A DNA stretch of 43,955 bases. Source: an uncultured Lachnospiraceae bacterium (GTDB lineage: Bacteria > Bacillota > Clostridia > Lachnospirales > Lachnospiraceae). Positions 14,041 through 23,267 of the stretch are shown here, piece by piece; position 1 is the stretch's first letter; the number at the start of each line of letters is the position of its first letter. The notes under the pieces were generated by a model. The model saw only the letters and a list, made by a program, of their open reading frames with translations, did not search any database and was not told the DNA's origin. The stretch is from NCBI GenBank assembly GCA_910589635.1, contig CAJUTD010000014.1, positions 2,398 to 46,352 on the forward strand, given 5' to 3'. Position numbers and translations under genes: made by a program.

Positions 14041-14965
14041 CTGTATAACTGGAATTTATATATACTCCAGTGTTTCCCCATCCATCATTAATTGTATATG
14101 TTCCAGTATTATTAGAGGTAAAATTATATCCCGTTACGACAACCCAATGTTCCCCGTATTTTGGATGAGATGTCAATCCTAATATGCATGGATAATCTTT
14201 ACCAATAATTTTTTTAACTCGTTCTCCCCAACTATATGTGGTTGCAGTTACTGTAGTTGGTTTATAGTATTGCTTAAGATACAACGATAATCCATTTTTT
14301 AACTGAGTATAATTAGTACCTAGTCCCATTCTTTGAACAAGTGCATTTATCAAGGAGACACCATCCGAAGATTCTAGACTAGAAGGCACATATGACTGTG
14401 ACTTATATCGATCATAATAATTCAAAACAATAGCTCCTGCAACAGCTCCACATCTTCCATCCGGATTATAACTGTATCGTGCAGTAGAATGGGGTATACT
14501 ATCACTGCCTACAGCCCTTGTTCTTATTAAAAAATTGTCGATGTTTAAAGTTCCTATTACATCTGCTTCTGATCCACGCATTAGTGGTGTAATATCTTCT
14601 ATAGAAACTTCTTTTTGGGACTGTAATTGTATTATACGTCTAACTTGCCTAGTCATATCCGCCTTATAATACATTAGTGGACCGCCATAATAATAATGAG
14701 CATCTTTCTCTGAAAAATATTTATTGTTGTATTCAGAATACTCAATCATTTCATTATTATCAGCATTTACAATAACATATCCTGTCGGATTTAACTCATA
14801 GTAATATGCGATTACATTCTCATTAGAATCATACAATTTAATTTCAGAAGAATAATCCACTGAAGTATTTTGTTCAATTATCTTATTTGCAAAAGCTGTA
14901 ATATTAATACTAAAAAGTAATATAAATATCATTAAAAAACTTATAAATACGTGCTTTTTAAACAT
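14018..14965 (-). CDS. secreted papain-fold cysteine protease (C39/C10-like)
   Basis: 315 residues with a signal peptide (FISFLMIFILLFSINITAFA). Residues about 25-130 form a prodomain-like region similar in outline to the inhibitory segment of streptopain-type enzymes (GYVIVNADN). The catalytic part has Cys in GRCGAVAGAIVLNYYDRY, His in GEHWVVVTGY and Asn/Asp in INDGWGNTG, the C39_2/C10 papain-fold order. GGGAGGAAA supports the start. It is probably secreted and acts on peptides outside the cell. AT-rich composition suggests acquisition. Bacteriocin-processing C39 domains are an alternative, but there is no transporter domain. Confidence 0.82.
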   Translation of the reverse strand: MFKKHVFISFLMIFILLFSINITAFANKIIEQNTSVDYSSEIKLYDSNENVIAYYYELNPTGYVIVNADNNEMIEYSEYNNKYFSEKDAHYYYGGPLMYYKADMTRQVRRIIQLQSQKEVSIEDITPLMRGSEADVIGTLNIDNFLIRTRAVGSDSIPHSTARYSYNPDGRCGAVAGAIVLNYYDRYKSQSYVPSSLESSDGVSLINALVQRMGLGTNYTQLKNGLSLYLKQYYKPTTVTATTYSWGERVKKIIGKDYPCILGLTSHPKYGEHWVVVTGYNFTSNNTGTYTINDGWGNTGVYINSSYTDGCVDIG

Positions 14966-15249
14966 AGTATTTCCTCCCTCTCAACATAAGTCAATTAAAT
15001 ATATTTTTTCTCCAACTCACATAAAATTTAATATGCATAACTAAAATCCGCGTTCAAAAATTAAAACCTTTCTGATACAGCGCACTTACAGTAATACAAT
15101 TCTTTTATATCTTTCTTAAATAAACCATTGGAAACACCCCTTTCTTTATTTTTTGAAATAGAATTCTTTTGCTTTTTGTAAAGACTATTCATGTAATACA
15201 GCAAATTAAACAAGTTAGTTCACAATGATTAATAACTAACAAATTTTAA

Positions 15250-15285
15250 TATATTTGCTATATATAGAATCATATAGCAAATATA
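15250..15285. promoter_or_regulatory. 14-bp inverted repeat in the AT-rich spacer upstream of the protease
   Basis: TATATTTGCTATAT (15250-15263) and its exact reverse complement (15272-15285) are separated by 8 bases; a related half site, ATTGCAAATA, follows at about 15291-15300. It looks like a binding site for a dimeric regulator. Otherwise 14966-15440 is AT-rich with a small hairpin (GTGCTTT and AAAGCAC, 15352-15376) and no gene. Confidence 0.5.
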
Positions 15286-15440
15286 AACATATTGCAAATA
15301 CAATTTACTTGTTTTTCTTTTCGTTGTAGTCCTTTTTAGTACTTGTGCGCCGTGCTTTAAGCTGTTTTCAAAGCACAAAAATAGATAAGTAAAGAATACT
15401 CGTGCCTATCCCTTTCAGCAGCAAAATCATTCCTTCAACA

Positions 15441-16226
15441 TTACACAAAAACCTCATACGCCGGATACGTCCTGTCAAAATGATAACCCAATTTCTCAGC
15501 AAGCGCCACCGACCACTTATTCTGTGCGTCCCAGCTGGGATAAAGCCCCCTATCCATGCATTCTAAAATTATCTTCGCACCACAGACAGCCGCAAAGCCT
15601 CTTCTGCGGTATTCTTCTTTGGTGCCAATTTCAATCTCAATACCATCGCGGTACACCGTATAGGAAGACGCCCCTGCCACTAACCTGCCCTGGTAAACTA
15701 CAGCCACGCCCAGACCGCGTTTATGGTATTCCTCATAGTCAGCATACTGTGAGGTGAAATCCTTTGACCATTCCTCTTCCCTTGTCTGCCTGAAAACATC
15801 CTCGTCTATCAGTTTGACCTCATAGGCAGGGTCCAGGCTGGCAACAATTTGTTTAAGTTTCTCTTTGTCAAAAATCCCTGGTTCTTTCTTGATGGCATAC
15901 CGCTCCACTCGCTTACAGCATTCTCCATACGCAGCCTCTATCTCCTTTGCCCAGGCTTCCCCTGTTTCATCCATGGGAGGCACCATAATCACAAATTCCC
16001 GGCTGTGCGTTTTTATTTGCTCCGTCACCAGCTCACGGTTGGCCTCCCCCACAAAATAACAGAAATCAGCGAGAAGGATTCTTGCCGCCTGCGGCCTTTC
16101 TCTATCATCTGCCCAGGCTTCTCCCATATATCCTTGCAGGCACGACCAAATCAGTGACTCCTCCCAGCCAGCAAAAAGAGGGACAATCCTATCTACTTCC
16201 AAACTAGATAACTTATCAATTCCCAT
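15441..16226 (-). CDS. GNAT-family acetyltransferase (GNAT_acetyltran type)
   Basis: 261 residues. The N-terminal half (EESLIWSCLQGYMGEAWAD ... ADFCYFVGE) and C-terminal half (IEIGTKEEYRRRGFAAVCGAKII, then KWSVALAEKLGYHFDRTYPAYEV) follow the two-part layout of the PF12746-type acetyltransferases; RRRGFA is the acetyl-CoA binding turn. Substrate unknown. AGGAGGAG lies before the ATG. It is downstream of the arabinose genes but separated by a terminator, so it is probably transcribed alone. Confidence 0.85.
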   Translation of the reverse strand: MGIDKLSSLEVDRIVPLFAGWEESLIWSCLQGYMGEAWADDRERPQAARILLADFCYFVGEANRELVTEQIKTHSREFVIMVPPMDETGEAWAKEIEAAYGECCKRVERYAIKKEPGIFDKEKLKQIVASLDPAYEVKLIDEDVFRQTREEEWSKDFTSQYADYEEYHKRGLGVAVVYQGRLVAGASSYTVYRDGIEIEIGTKEEYRRRGFAAVCGAKIILECMDRGLYPSWDAQNKWSVALAEKLGYHFDRTYPAYEVFV

Positions 16227-16287
16227 AAATAACTGCTCCTCCTAATTTTAACTATATTTGTACTGTAGCAAACTCTCGAAAAATGAA

Positions 16288-16325
16288 CAGGGAGGGTTCT
16301 ATTGTAAGAGATAGAACCCTCCCTG
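16288..16325 (-). terminator. Rho-independent terminator of the arabinose operon
   Basis: A perfect 15-bp stem (CAGGGAGGGTTCTAT and its complement) with an 8-base loop; on the minus strand it is followed by GTTCATTTTT. It lies 85 bases past the araD stop. Confidence 0.85.
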
Positions 16326-16409
16326 ACTGTCTCAACCATCTATGCTCTCCGATTGCCAATACATCCGCCTATGGGATATGGCGCTAAAGAGAATCATCAA
16401 CTGTAATCT

Positions 16410-17111
16410 CTATTCCTCTTTCTGCCCATAATAAGCATTCGCGCCATGCTTGCGGTAATAATGCTTATCCTGCAATTCCTGGGGCGCCGGCTGAATGCGC
16501 GGATTAATCGTCTCTGCGCGGTAAGCCATCTTAGCAACCTCTTCCAAAACAACTGCGTTGTGCACCGCTTCATGTGCGTCTTTGCCCCATGCAAATGGTC
16601 CATGGTTCTTGCAAAGAACTGCCGGAACTGCCATTACGTCCTTATCCATTTCCTTGAAAGAGTTGACAATCAAATGTCCGGTATTCTCCTCATAAGCGCC
16701 GTCAATCTCTTCCTTTGTCAGACAGCGCACACAGGGAATTTCTCCATACATATAGTCTGCATGTGTCGTTCCATAGCAGGGAATGCTTCTACCTGCCTGT
16801 GCCCAGCTTGTGGCATAGGAGGAATGCGTATGTACTACGCCGCCGATTTCCGGAAATGCCTTATACAATTCCAGATGGGTTGCCGTATCGGAAGAAGGAT
16901 TGTACTTTCCTTCCACTTTATTCCCTTCAAGATCCATCACTACCATATCTTCCGGTTTCAATTTCTCATAATCTACGCCGCTGGGCTTGATGACAAACAA
17001 GCCGCTTTCCCTGTCAATGGCGCTAACATTTCCCCAAGTAAAGGTTACCAGCCCATAGCGGGGCAAATCCATGTTTGCTTCATACACTGCTTTTTTTAAT
17101 TCTTCTAACAT
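16410..17111 (-). CDS. araD: L-ribulose-5-phosphate 4-epimerase
   Basis: 233 residues, the usual AraD length. It converts L-ribulose-5-phosphate to D-xylulose-5-phosphate in the cytosol. Visible are the class II aldolase/epimerase elements: TWGNVSAIDRESGLFVIKPSG, the SSDTATHLELYKAF region, metal-binding HTHSSYAT, and the C-terminal NHGPFAWG with the third histidine region, ending YHYR-like HYYRKHGANAYYGQ. AAGGAGAGG precedes the ATG. It is the last gene of the arabinose cluster, 36 bases after the kinase gene. Confidence 0.95.
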   Translation of the reverse strand: MLEELKKAVYEANMDLPRYGLVTFTWGNVSAIDRESGLFVIKPSGVDYEKLKPEDMVVMDLEGNKVEGKYNPSSDTATHLELYKAFPEIGGVVHTHSSYATSWAQAGRSIPCYGTTHADYMYGEIPCVRCLTKEEIDGAYEENTGHLIVNSFKEMDKDVMAVPAVLCKNHGPFAWGKDAHEAVHNAVVLEEVAKMAYRAETINPRIQPAPQELQDKHYYRKHGANAYYGQKEE

Positions 17112-17147
17112 TGTCCTTTCCTCTCCTTATTGCTGCTGGCTGAACTG

Positions 17148-18749
17148 TTATTTGATAGAATCTACTGCTGCGCGCTCAATTGGAAGGCCTTCGCTGTAAC
17201 GCTTGATAAACGTATCGAATCCTTCTACATCCTTAGCGTCCGGGCTGAGCGTCTCGCTCTCCTGTCCTGCAAATACTTTCGCTTCCAGATACTGGGACAA
17301 AGTCTCTCCTTCGCCCTTATTCATCATGTAGGAAGCCAAAAGTGCAATTCCCCATGCGCCGCCTTCTCCAGCAGTAGCCATAACGGAAACAGGCGTGTTG
17401 ACTGCCGCTGCCATAATCTTCTGTCCTACGCCTTTTGTCTTGAAAAGACCGCCGTGTCCCATCAGGACGTCCAGCTTAACATTCTCCTCTTTCATGAGGA
17501 TATCAAGACCAGTCTTCAATGCGCCGAGCGCTGTGAACAGATGCACACGCATAAAGTTGGCAAGATTAAATTTGCTGTTCGGTGTGCGCACGAACAATGG
17601 GCGTCCTTCCTCAAATCCTGTCACATGCTCTCCTGAGAAATAATTGTAAGCAAGCAGGCCGCCGCACTCCGCATCACCTTCCATTGCCTTGTTGTACAAT
17701 ACGGAGAACAGCTTTGTCATATCTACTTCCACGCCGAAACTCTCTGCAAATTCTTTGAAAAGATTTACCCAGGCATTCAAATCAGAGGTACAGTTGTTGC
17801 AGTGAACCATCGCTACCAGGCTGCCGTCCGGCGTCGTCACCAGGTCGATTTCGGGATGGACTTTCTTGAGATTATCTTCAAGCACTGCCATCGCAAATAC
17901 AGATGTTCCTGCGGAAACGTTACCGGTACGCTGCTCCACGCTCTTCGTTGCCGTCATACCAGTTCCTGCATCACCTTCCGGCGGACACAGTGGGATTCCG
18001 GCTTTCAGATTGCCGCTGACATCCAAAAGCATTGCGCCTTCTTCTGTAAGCGTGCCTGCATTCTCGCCCGCAACCAATACTTTCGGAATAATGTCTTCCA
18101 ATTTCCAAGGGAAGCCTTCGCCGGCAATCAGCTCATTGAACTGCCCAATCATCTTCTTGTCAAAATCTTTCGTCGCGATATCAATCGGGAACATACCGGA
18201 CGCCTCGCCCACGCCCAGCACCTGCTGTCCGGTCAGTTTCCAGTGTATGTAACCAGCCAATGTTGTAAAATACGTTACAGAGCTTACATGTGCTTCCTTA
18301 TTCAGAATTGCCTGATACAGATGGGCAATGCTCCATCTTTGCGGAATATTGAAGTTAAACACCTCGGTCAACTTCTTAGAAGCTTCCTCCGTAATGGTAT
18401 TTCTCCAGGTACGGAAAGGAACCAAAAGCTCATCATTCTTATCAAACGCCATATAACCATGCATCATTGCGCTAAATCCGATTGCCCCAACCGTTGTCAA
18501 GGTAACGCCGTACTGGTTCTTTACATCCTCAGCCATCTTACTGTAGCAGTCCTGCAAGCCGTTCCAGATTGCATCCAAGCTATAAGTCCAAATATTGTCT
18601 ACATACTGGTTCTCCCAGTCATGGGCGCCTGATGCGATTGGAGAATTATCGCTTGCCACCAACACTGCCTTAATTCTGGTAGAGCCAAATTCAATTCCAA
18701 GCGCGGTTTTTCCATTTTCTATATCTTGAATAATAAGATTCTTGTCCAT
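17148..18749 (-). CDS. araB: FGGY-family carbohydrate kinase, probable L-ribulokinase
   Basis: 533 residues. The N-terminal phosphate-binding segment is ALGIEFGSTRIKAVLV. GFSAMMHGYMAFD and the EGDAGTGMTATKSVEQRTGNVSAGTSVFAM stretch (shown here as landmark GNVSAGTS) form the sugar-kinase core, and GHGGLFKTKGVGQ with GEGGAWGIALLASYM form the C-terminal ATP site. It phosphorylates a ketopentose. Position between isomerase and epimerase genes makes L-ribulose the natural substrate; xylulose is an alternative because FGGY kinases diverge. GGAGGGA supports the ATG at 18749. Confidence 0.88.
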   Translation of the reverse strand: MDKNLIIQDIENGKTALGIEFGSTRIKAVLVASDNSPIASGAHDWENQYVDNIWTYSLDAIWNGLQDCYSKMAEDVKNQYGVTLTTVGAIGFSAMMHGYMAFDKNDELLVPFRTWRNTITEEASKKLTEVFNFNIPQRWSIAHLYQAILNKEAHVSSVTYFTTLAGYIHWKLTGQQVLGVGEASGMFPIDIATKDFDKKMIGQFNELIAGEGFPWKLEDIIPKVLVAGENAGTLTEEGAMLLDVSGNLKAGIPLCPPEGDAGTGMTATKSVEQRTGNVSAGTSVFAMAVLEDNLKKVHPEIDLVTTPDGSLVAMVHCNNCTSDLNAWVNLFKEFAESFGVEVDMTKLFSVLYNKAMEGDAECGGLLAYNYFSGEHVTGFEEGRPLFVRTPNSKFNLANFMRVHLFTALGALKTGLDILMKEENVKLDVLMGHGGLFKTKGVGQKIMAAAVNTPVSVMATAGEGGAWGIALLASYMMNKGEGETLSQYLEAKVFAGQESETLSPDAKDVEGFDTFIKRYSEGLPIERAAVDSIK

Positions 18750-18812
18750 TTGAAAAATCCCTCCAACTATTTTAATGAAATTCCTTTAGAACCATAATTC
18801 TATTTAAGAGCA

Positions 18813-18874
18813 GAAAAGCAGCCGCTTTTGCAATACCTGTAAGCAAATTCCTTCTGCAAAAACGGTTGCTTTTC
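18813..18874 (-). promoter_or_regulatory. intercistronic hairpin between transketolase and kinase genes
   Basis: Two 20-base arms (18813-18832 and 18855-18874) match at 18 positions around a 22-base loop. There is no T tract after it on the minus strand, so it is more likely an RNA processing or stability element than a full terminator. Confidence 0.5.
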
Positions 18875-18885
18875 CAATTATCTTT

Positions 18886-19827
18886 TTATTTTACAAACCC
18901 TTTTACTTTCTCATAAATGCCCTGGCCATCCAGTCCATATTTCTCCAACAGCTTCACTGCCGGGCCGGACTCGCCGTATACATCATTGACGCCAATTTTG
19001 CATACCGGAGTCGGCAGCTTTGCGCTCAAGCAGTCGCATACTGCACTGCCAAGACCGCCAATTACAGAATGCTCCTCTGCAACTACTACCTTGCCAGTCT
19101 TCTTTGCGGAATTGAGAATAATATCTTCATCCAACGGCTTAATTGTATGGATATTGATAACCTCAGCATTGATACCGTCCGCTGCCAGTTTCTCTGCTGC
19201 TTCCAATGCACCGCCTACGCAAAGTCCTGTTGCAACAATTGTCACATCGCTGCCCTCTTTGAGGAGCACGCCCTTGCCAATTTCAAATTTATAATCCGGC
19301 TTGTCATTGATAACCGGAACTGCAAGCCTGCCAAATCTCAGGTAAACAGGGCCTTCCATCTCATAAGCTGCCTCTACGGCTGCCTTTGCCTCCACATCAT
19401 CAGAAGGGTTAATGATTGTCATGCCCGGAATTGTACGCATCAATGCAATATCCTCATTACACTGATGGGTTGCCCCGTCTTCTCCTACGGAGATTCCTGC
19501 ATGGGTTGCGCCAATCTTTACATTCAGGTGCGGATATCCTACCGAATTCCTTACCTGCTCAAATGCCCTGCCTGCTGCAAACATCGCGAAGGAACTTACG
19601 AACGGAACCTTGCCTGTCGTGGCAATTCCTGCCGCAATGCCCATCATGTTACACTCTGCGATACCGCAGTCAATATGTCTTTCTGGAAATTCTTTCTTAA
19701 ATACACCGGTTTGGGTAGCTGCTGCAAGATCCGCATCCAATACTACCAGATTATCATGCTTTTTACCCAGCTCTACCAGCGCGTTGCCATAGCTGGCTCT
19801 GGTTGCAATTTTCTTTACTTCTGACAT
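18886..19827 (-). CDS. transketolase, C-terminal subunit
   Basis: 313 residues, covering the pyrimidine-binding and C-terminal domains of a two-gene transketolase. Landmarks are RASYGNALVELGKKHDNLVVLDADLAAATQT, MGIAAGIATTGKVPFVSSFAMF (the catalytic Glu lies just before, in ECNMMGI), GATHQCNEDIALMRTIPGM and the C-terminal VVAEEHSVIGGLGSAV. It overlaps the N-terminal subunit gene by 13 bases, so the subunits are made in step. It transfers two-carbon units between pentose and other sugar phosphates. Confidence 0.93.
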   Translation of the reverse strand: MSEVKKIATRASYGNALVELGKKHDNLVVLDADLAAATQTGVFKKEFPERHIDCGIAECNMMGIAAGIATTGKVPFVSSFAMFAAGRAFEQVRNSVGYPHLNVKIGATHAGISVGEDGATHQCNEDIALMRTIPGMTIINPSDDVEAKAAVEAAYEMEGPVYLRFGRLAVPVINDKPDYKFEIGKGVLLKEGSDVTIVATGLCVGGALEAAEKLAADGINAEVINIHTIKPLDEDIILNSAKKTGKVVVAEEHSVIGGLGSAVCDCLSAKLPTPVCKIGVNDVYGESGPAVKLLEKYGLDGQGIYEKVKGFVK

Positions 19828-20654
19828 AATGCTTCACCTGCTTTCTCTAATTCTTCCATTGCCTGTGCATACTCATCATCATTTGGCGCTTTGCCATGCC
19901 ATCCTGCCTGGTTCTCCATATAGGAAACGCCCTTTCCTTTCACGGTCTTCATTACAATTGCCGTGGGCATTCCTTTTGTCTCTTTTGCCTCTTTAAAAGC
20001 TGCACGCAGCTGATCGAAATCATTTCCGTCCGCCACGTTGATTACATGGAAATTAAATGCTTCAAATTTCTTATCAATCGGATAAGGTGAGCATACGTCT
20101 TCAATCCTGCCGTCAATTTGCAGGCCATTGTTATCTACGATCACTACCAGGTTATCCAGTTTGCGATGTCCGGCAAACATTGCTGCCTCCCACACCTGTC
20201 CTTCCTGAATCTCGCCGTCTCCCAACAGAGTATATACACGATAGCTGTCGTTGCTCAATTTTGCAGACATTGCCATTCCAACTGCTGTGGAGATTCCCTG
20301 TCCCAGAGAACCGCTGGACATATCAACACCCGGCGTATGCTGTAAACAGGGATGTCCCTGTAAATGAGAACCAATCTGACGCAATGTCGTAAGGTCTTCC
20401 ACCGGGAAATAACCACGGTTCGCAAGTGTGGAATACAAGCCGGGAGCCGTATGACCTTTGGACAATACAAAACGGTCACGGTCTGCCTTCTTTGGATCTT
20501 TGGGGTCAATGTTCATCTCTTCAAAATACAGATATGTATACACGTCTGCTGCGGAGAGGGAACCGCCTGGATGCCCTGCTTTTGCAGCATGAACAGCCGT
20601 TACGATCCCTTTACGGATCTCATTGGCTGTTTTCTGAAGTTCTAAGTTTTCCAT
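19815..20654 (-). CDS. transketolase, N-terminal subunit
   Basis: 279 residues, the thiamine-diphosphate-binding domain of a split transketolase. Landmarks are HAAKAGHPGGSLSAADVYTYLYF, DRFVLSKGHTAPGLY, GSLGQGISTAVGMAMS and the thiamine motif GDGEIQEGQVWEAAMFAG ending with VDNNGLQIDG. Catalysis needs the partner encoded downstream. AGAAGGAGA precedes the ATG. Its place in the arabinose cluster points to use on xylulose-5-phosphate made by the pathway. Confidence 0.94.
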   Translation of the reverse strand: MENLELQKTANEIRKGIVTAVHAAKAGHPGGSLSAADVYTYLYFEEMNIDPKDPKKADRDRFVLSKGHTAPGLYSTLANRGYFPVEDLTTLRQIGSHLQGHPCLQHTPGVDMSSGSLGQGISTAVGMAMSAKLSNDSYRVYTLLGDGEIQEGQVWEAAMFAGHRKLDNLVVIVDNNGLQIDGRIEDVCSPYPIDKKFEAFNFHVINVADGNDFDQLRAAFKEAKETKGMPTAIVMKTVKGKGVSYMENQAGWHGKAPNDDEYAQAMEELEKAGEALCQK

Positions 20655-20700
20655 TTAATTTCTCCTTCTAAATTTATTATTTATAATTTTTCAGCCCCCC

Positions 20701-20755
20701 CATGGGAATAGAAATTCAGCCCCTCATTTGAATGGCCCATTTAACTATTCCCATG
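20701..20755 (-). promoter_or_regulatory. long-range inverted repeat between fsa and transketolase genes
   Basis: CATGGGAATAG (20701-20711) and CTATTCCCATG (20745-20755) are perfect 11-bp arms around a 33-base loop, in the 113-base gap between the two coding regions. It may tune the ratio of upstream to downstream message. Confidence 0.55.
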
Positions 20756-20767
20756 ATGTTCTGAATC

Positions 20768-21418
20768 TTAACCAAAAACTGCTTTGTAATCTTTCTGGAA
20801 CTTGGCGATTCCCTGGTCTGTCATCGGATGTTTCGTCATCTGTTCAATGATACCATAGGGAACGGTTGCAATATCTGCCCCGGCAAGCGCACACTCTGTC
20901 ACATGGACAGTCGTACGGATGCTCGCTGCTATGATTTCCGTCTGGATATCGTAATTGCTGAAAATAGCCACAATATCTTCAATCAGGCTAATGCCGGACT
21001 GATTCACATCATCCAGACGCCCTAAAAACGGAGATACATACGTCGCTCCAGCCCTTGCAGCCAGCAAAGCCTGGTTAGCAGCAAAAATCAGGGTAACATT
21101 CGTCTTAATCCCTTCTGCCGACAGTACCTTAACGGCTTTCAGGCCTTCCACCGTCATTGGAATCTTAACTATCATATTGGGGTGGATTTTTGCAATCTCA
21201 CGCCCTTCTTTAATCATGCCCTCGGCATCAACAGTCGTCGCTTTCACTTCGCCGCTGATTGGTCCGTCCACGATTGTCGTGATTTCTTTGATTACCTCGC
21301 CAAAATCCCTGCCTTCTTTTGCAATCAGAGATGGATTCGTAGTTACGCCGCAGATAACTCCCATATCATTCGCTTTGCGTATATCATCCACATTCGCTGT
21401 GTCGATAAATAATTTCAT
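20768..21418 (-). CDS. fsa: transaldolase-like protein (fructose-6-phosphate aldolase type)
   Basis: 216 residues, the short form of the transaldolase family. Landmarks are MKLFIDTANVDDIRKAND, GVTTNPSLIAKEG, the Schiff-base lysine in MIVKIPMTVEGLKA, NVTLIFAANQALLAARAGATYVSPFLGRLDD and AASIRTTVHV. Family members act either as transaldolase in the pentose phosphate route or as fructose-6-phosphate aldolase. In this operon, beside transketolase, a transaldolase role is the more likely one. It lies 125 bases after araA. Confidence 0.92.
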   Translation of the reverse strand: MKLFIDTANVDDIRKANDMGVICGVTTNPSLIAKEGRDFGEVIKEITTIVDGPISGEVKATTVDAEGMIKEGREIAKIHPNMIVKIPMTVEGLKAVKVLSAEGIKTNVTLIFAANQALLAARAGATYVSPFLGRLDDVNQSGISLIEDIVAIFSNYDIQTEIIAASIRTTVHVTECALAGADIATVPYGIIEQMTKHPMTDQGIAKFQKDYKAVFG

Positions 21419-21440
21419 GCCCTTCCCTCTCTTTCTTTTA

Positions 21441-21477
21441 CCGGGAACGGAACGTCTGATTCAGACGTCCGCTCCGG
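21441..21477 (-). promoter_or_regulatory. hairpin between araA and fsa
   Basis: CCGGGAACGGAACGTCTGA folds against TCAGACGTCCGCTCCGG, with a perfect ACGTCTGA/TCAGACGT core. It sits in the intercistronic gap, without a T tract, so partial termination or message stabilisation is possible. Confidence 0.45.
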
Positions 21478-21543
21478 AAAAATATACTTTGCATGTTTAC
21501 CAGTTACAATACACAGTTTTCCTATCTTACTTAGATTTCGCTT

Positions 21544-23043
21544 TTACTTGCCAAATACAACGTTTCCTAACATCAGATCCTTCTTGAAATCGCGAATGTT
21601 GGTGTTGTTATCAATATAAACAGCTTCGATTCCCATAGCTGCTGCCCAGTCGCCCATCTGCTCTGCGGTAACATCATAGGAGAATGCGGTATGGTGAGCG
21701 CCGCCGGCAAGAATCCATGCCTCGCATCCTGTTGCGAAGTCAGGCTGCGGTGTCCAGAATGCAGTTGCTACCGGGAGCTTCGGCATTGCTTTCTCTACTT
21801 TCTTGCAGTCTACGCTGTTGATAATCAGACGGAAACGGTCTCCCAAATCAATCAGGGATGTTGCAATACCCGGGCCCTCCTTGGAAGTAAATACCAAACG
21901 TGCAGGATCTTCCCTGTCACCCATGGAAAGCGGCTGGCACTTAATGCTGATTGGTCCTTCTGCAATCGTCGGGCAGATTTCCAACATATGAGCCTGCAAG
22001 ATACCTTCTTTGCCAGGTACTAAGTTGTAGGTGTAATCCTCTAACATGGATGTTCCCTTAGCATCCTTCATGCCTGCGGACATCAGCTTCATGATACGGA
22101 CCATAGCGGCAACCTTCCAGTCGCCCTCTGCGCCGAAGCCGTAACCTTTTTCCATCAAACGCTGAATTGCAAGTCCCGGAAGCTGTTTCAATGCGCCAAG
22201 GTCACCAAAGTGTGTAACGATTGCCTGATAGTTTTTCTCCTCTAAGAAACGCTCAAATCCAATCTCAATCTGTGCCTGTACTGCAACGTGTCTCTTGAAC
22301 TCGTCTGCATCTCTGCCCTCTAAGAGAATTTCGTATTTGTCATAGTACTCGTCTACCAATGCATTCGTATCGGACTCAGATACTGCTCCAACAGCCTCTG
22401 CAATCTCATTTACCGGATAAGCGTCAACTTCCCAGCCGAATTTCAACTGAGCCTCTACCTTATCGCCTTCGGTAACTGCTACGTTTCTCATGTTATCTGC
22501 CACACGCATTACACGTACATGGCTGCTCTCTACGATACCGATTGCGGTACGCATCCAGGAAGCGATCTTCTCACGTACAGCCTGGCTGGTCCAGTGTCCT
22601 ACAACAACCTTGCGTTCGATGCCCATACGGGTTACCATGTGGCCCCACTCACGGTCGCCGTGTGCGGACTGGTTCTCATTCATGAAATCCATGTCGATGG
22701 TGTCGTAAGGAATCTCTTCGTTAAACTGTGTATGTAAGTGCAGTAACGGTTTCCTGTACTCCTGTAATCCTAAAATCCAGGATTTTGCCGGTGAGAATGT
22801 GTGGCACCATACGATAACGCCTGCACAGTCCTCATCAATGTTCGCCTCATTGAAAGTCTTCCTGATTAACTCATTGGTAATCAATGTGGGTTTCAACACT
22901 ACTTCAAACGGAAGTACGCCGGACTTGTTAAGCTCATCCACGATGATTCTGGAATGCTCCGCCACATTTTTCAGACATTCATCCCCATATAAATCCTGTG
23001 AACCTGTGCAGAACCAAAATTTGTAATTCTTTGATAATTTCAT
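21544..23043 (-). CDS. araA: L-arabinose isomerase
   Basis: 499 residues from the ATG at 23043 (MKLSKNYKFWFCTGSQDLYG), supported by GGAGGG; an in-frame ATG at 23130 is upstream of any good site. It converts L-arabinose to L-ribulose. Typical AraA elements are present: WCHTFSPAKSWILGL, LHLHTQFNEEIPY, the MGIERKVVVGHW stretch, FGAEGDWKVAAMVRIMK and the C-terminal GGAHHTAFSYDVT with a metal-binding His pair. It is the first enzyme gene after the operator at 23205-23228. Confidence 0.97.
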   Translation of the reverse strand: MKLSKNYKFWFCTGSQDLYGDECLKNVAEHSRIIVDELNKSGVLPFEVVLKPTLITNELIRKTFNEANIDEDCAGVIVWCHTFSPAKSWILGLQEYRKPLLHLHTQFNEEIPYDTIDMDFMNENQSAHGDREWGHMVTRMGIERKVVVGHWTSQAVREKIASWMRTAIGIVESSHVRVMRVADNMRNVAVTEGDKVEAQLKFGWEVDAYPVNEIAEAVGAVSESDTNALVDEYYDKYEILLEGRDADEFKRHVAVQAQIEIGFERFLEEKNYQAIVTHFGDLGALKQLPGLAIQRLMEKGYGFGAEGDWKVAAMVRIMKLMSAGMKDAKGTSMLEDYTYNLVPGKEGILQAHMLEICPTIAEGPISIKCQPLSMGDREDPARLVFTSKEGPGIATSLIDLGDRFRLIINSVDCKKVEKAMPKLPVATAFWTPQPDFATGCEAWILAGGAHHTAFSYDVTAEQMGDWAAAMGIEAVYIDNNTNIRDFKKDLMLGNVVFGK

Positions 23044-23204
23044 GATTACTAACCCTCCTGTAAAATAATAAATTTGTGATAGCTTCTCGTTGACAGACGA
23101 AATACCGCCGGAAATTTCGGATAACGACATGATAGCCTATATGCATTCATCGCGTGAATTACCTATAGCGATATTACTGTCTGTCCTGATACTTTTACTT
23201 TATT

Positions 23205-23228
23205 ACTTGTATGGTCGTCAATACAAGA
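23205..23228. promoter_or_regulatory. AraR operator candidate upstream of araA
   Basis: ACTTGTAT, 8 bases, ATACAAGA: 7-bp perfect inverted arms. On the minus strand the spacer carries a TTGACG that could be the araA -35 box, so a bound repressor would block initiation. The same arms and spacing occur upstream of araR at 24418-24441. The rest of 23044-23267 is leader with no gene. Confidence 0.75.
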
Positions 23229-23267
23229 TGTTTTTTTGTGTGAAATGAAAGAACAATGTGGTATTTG

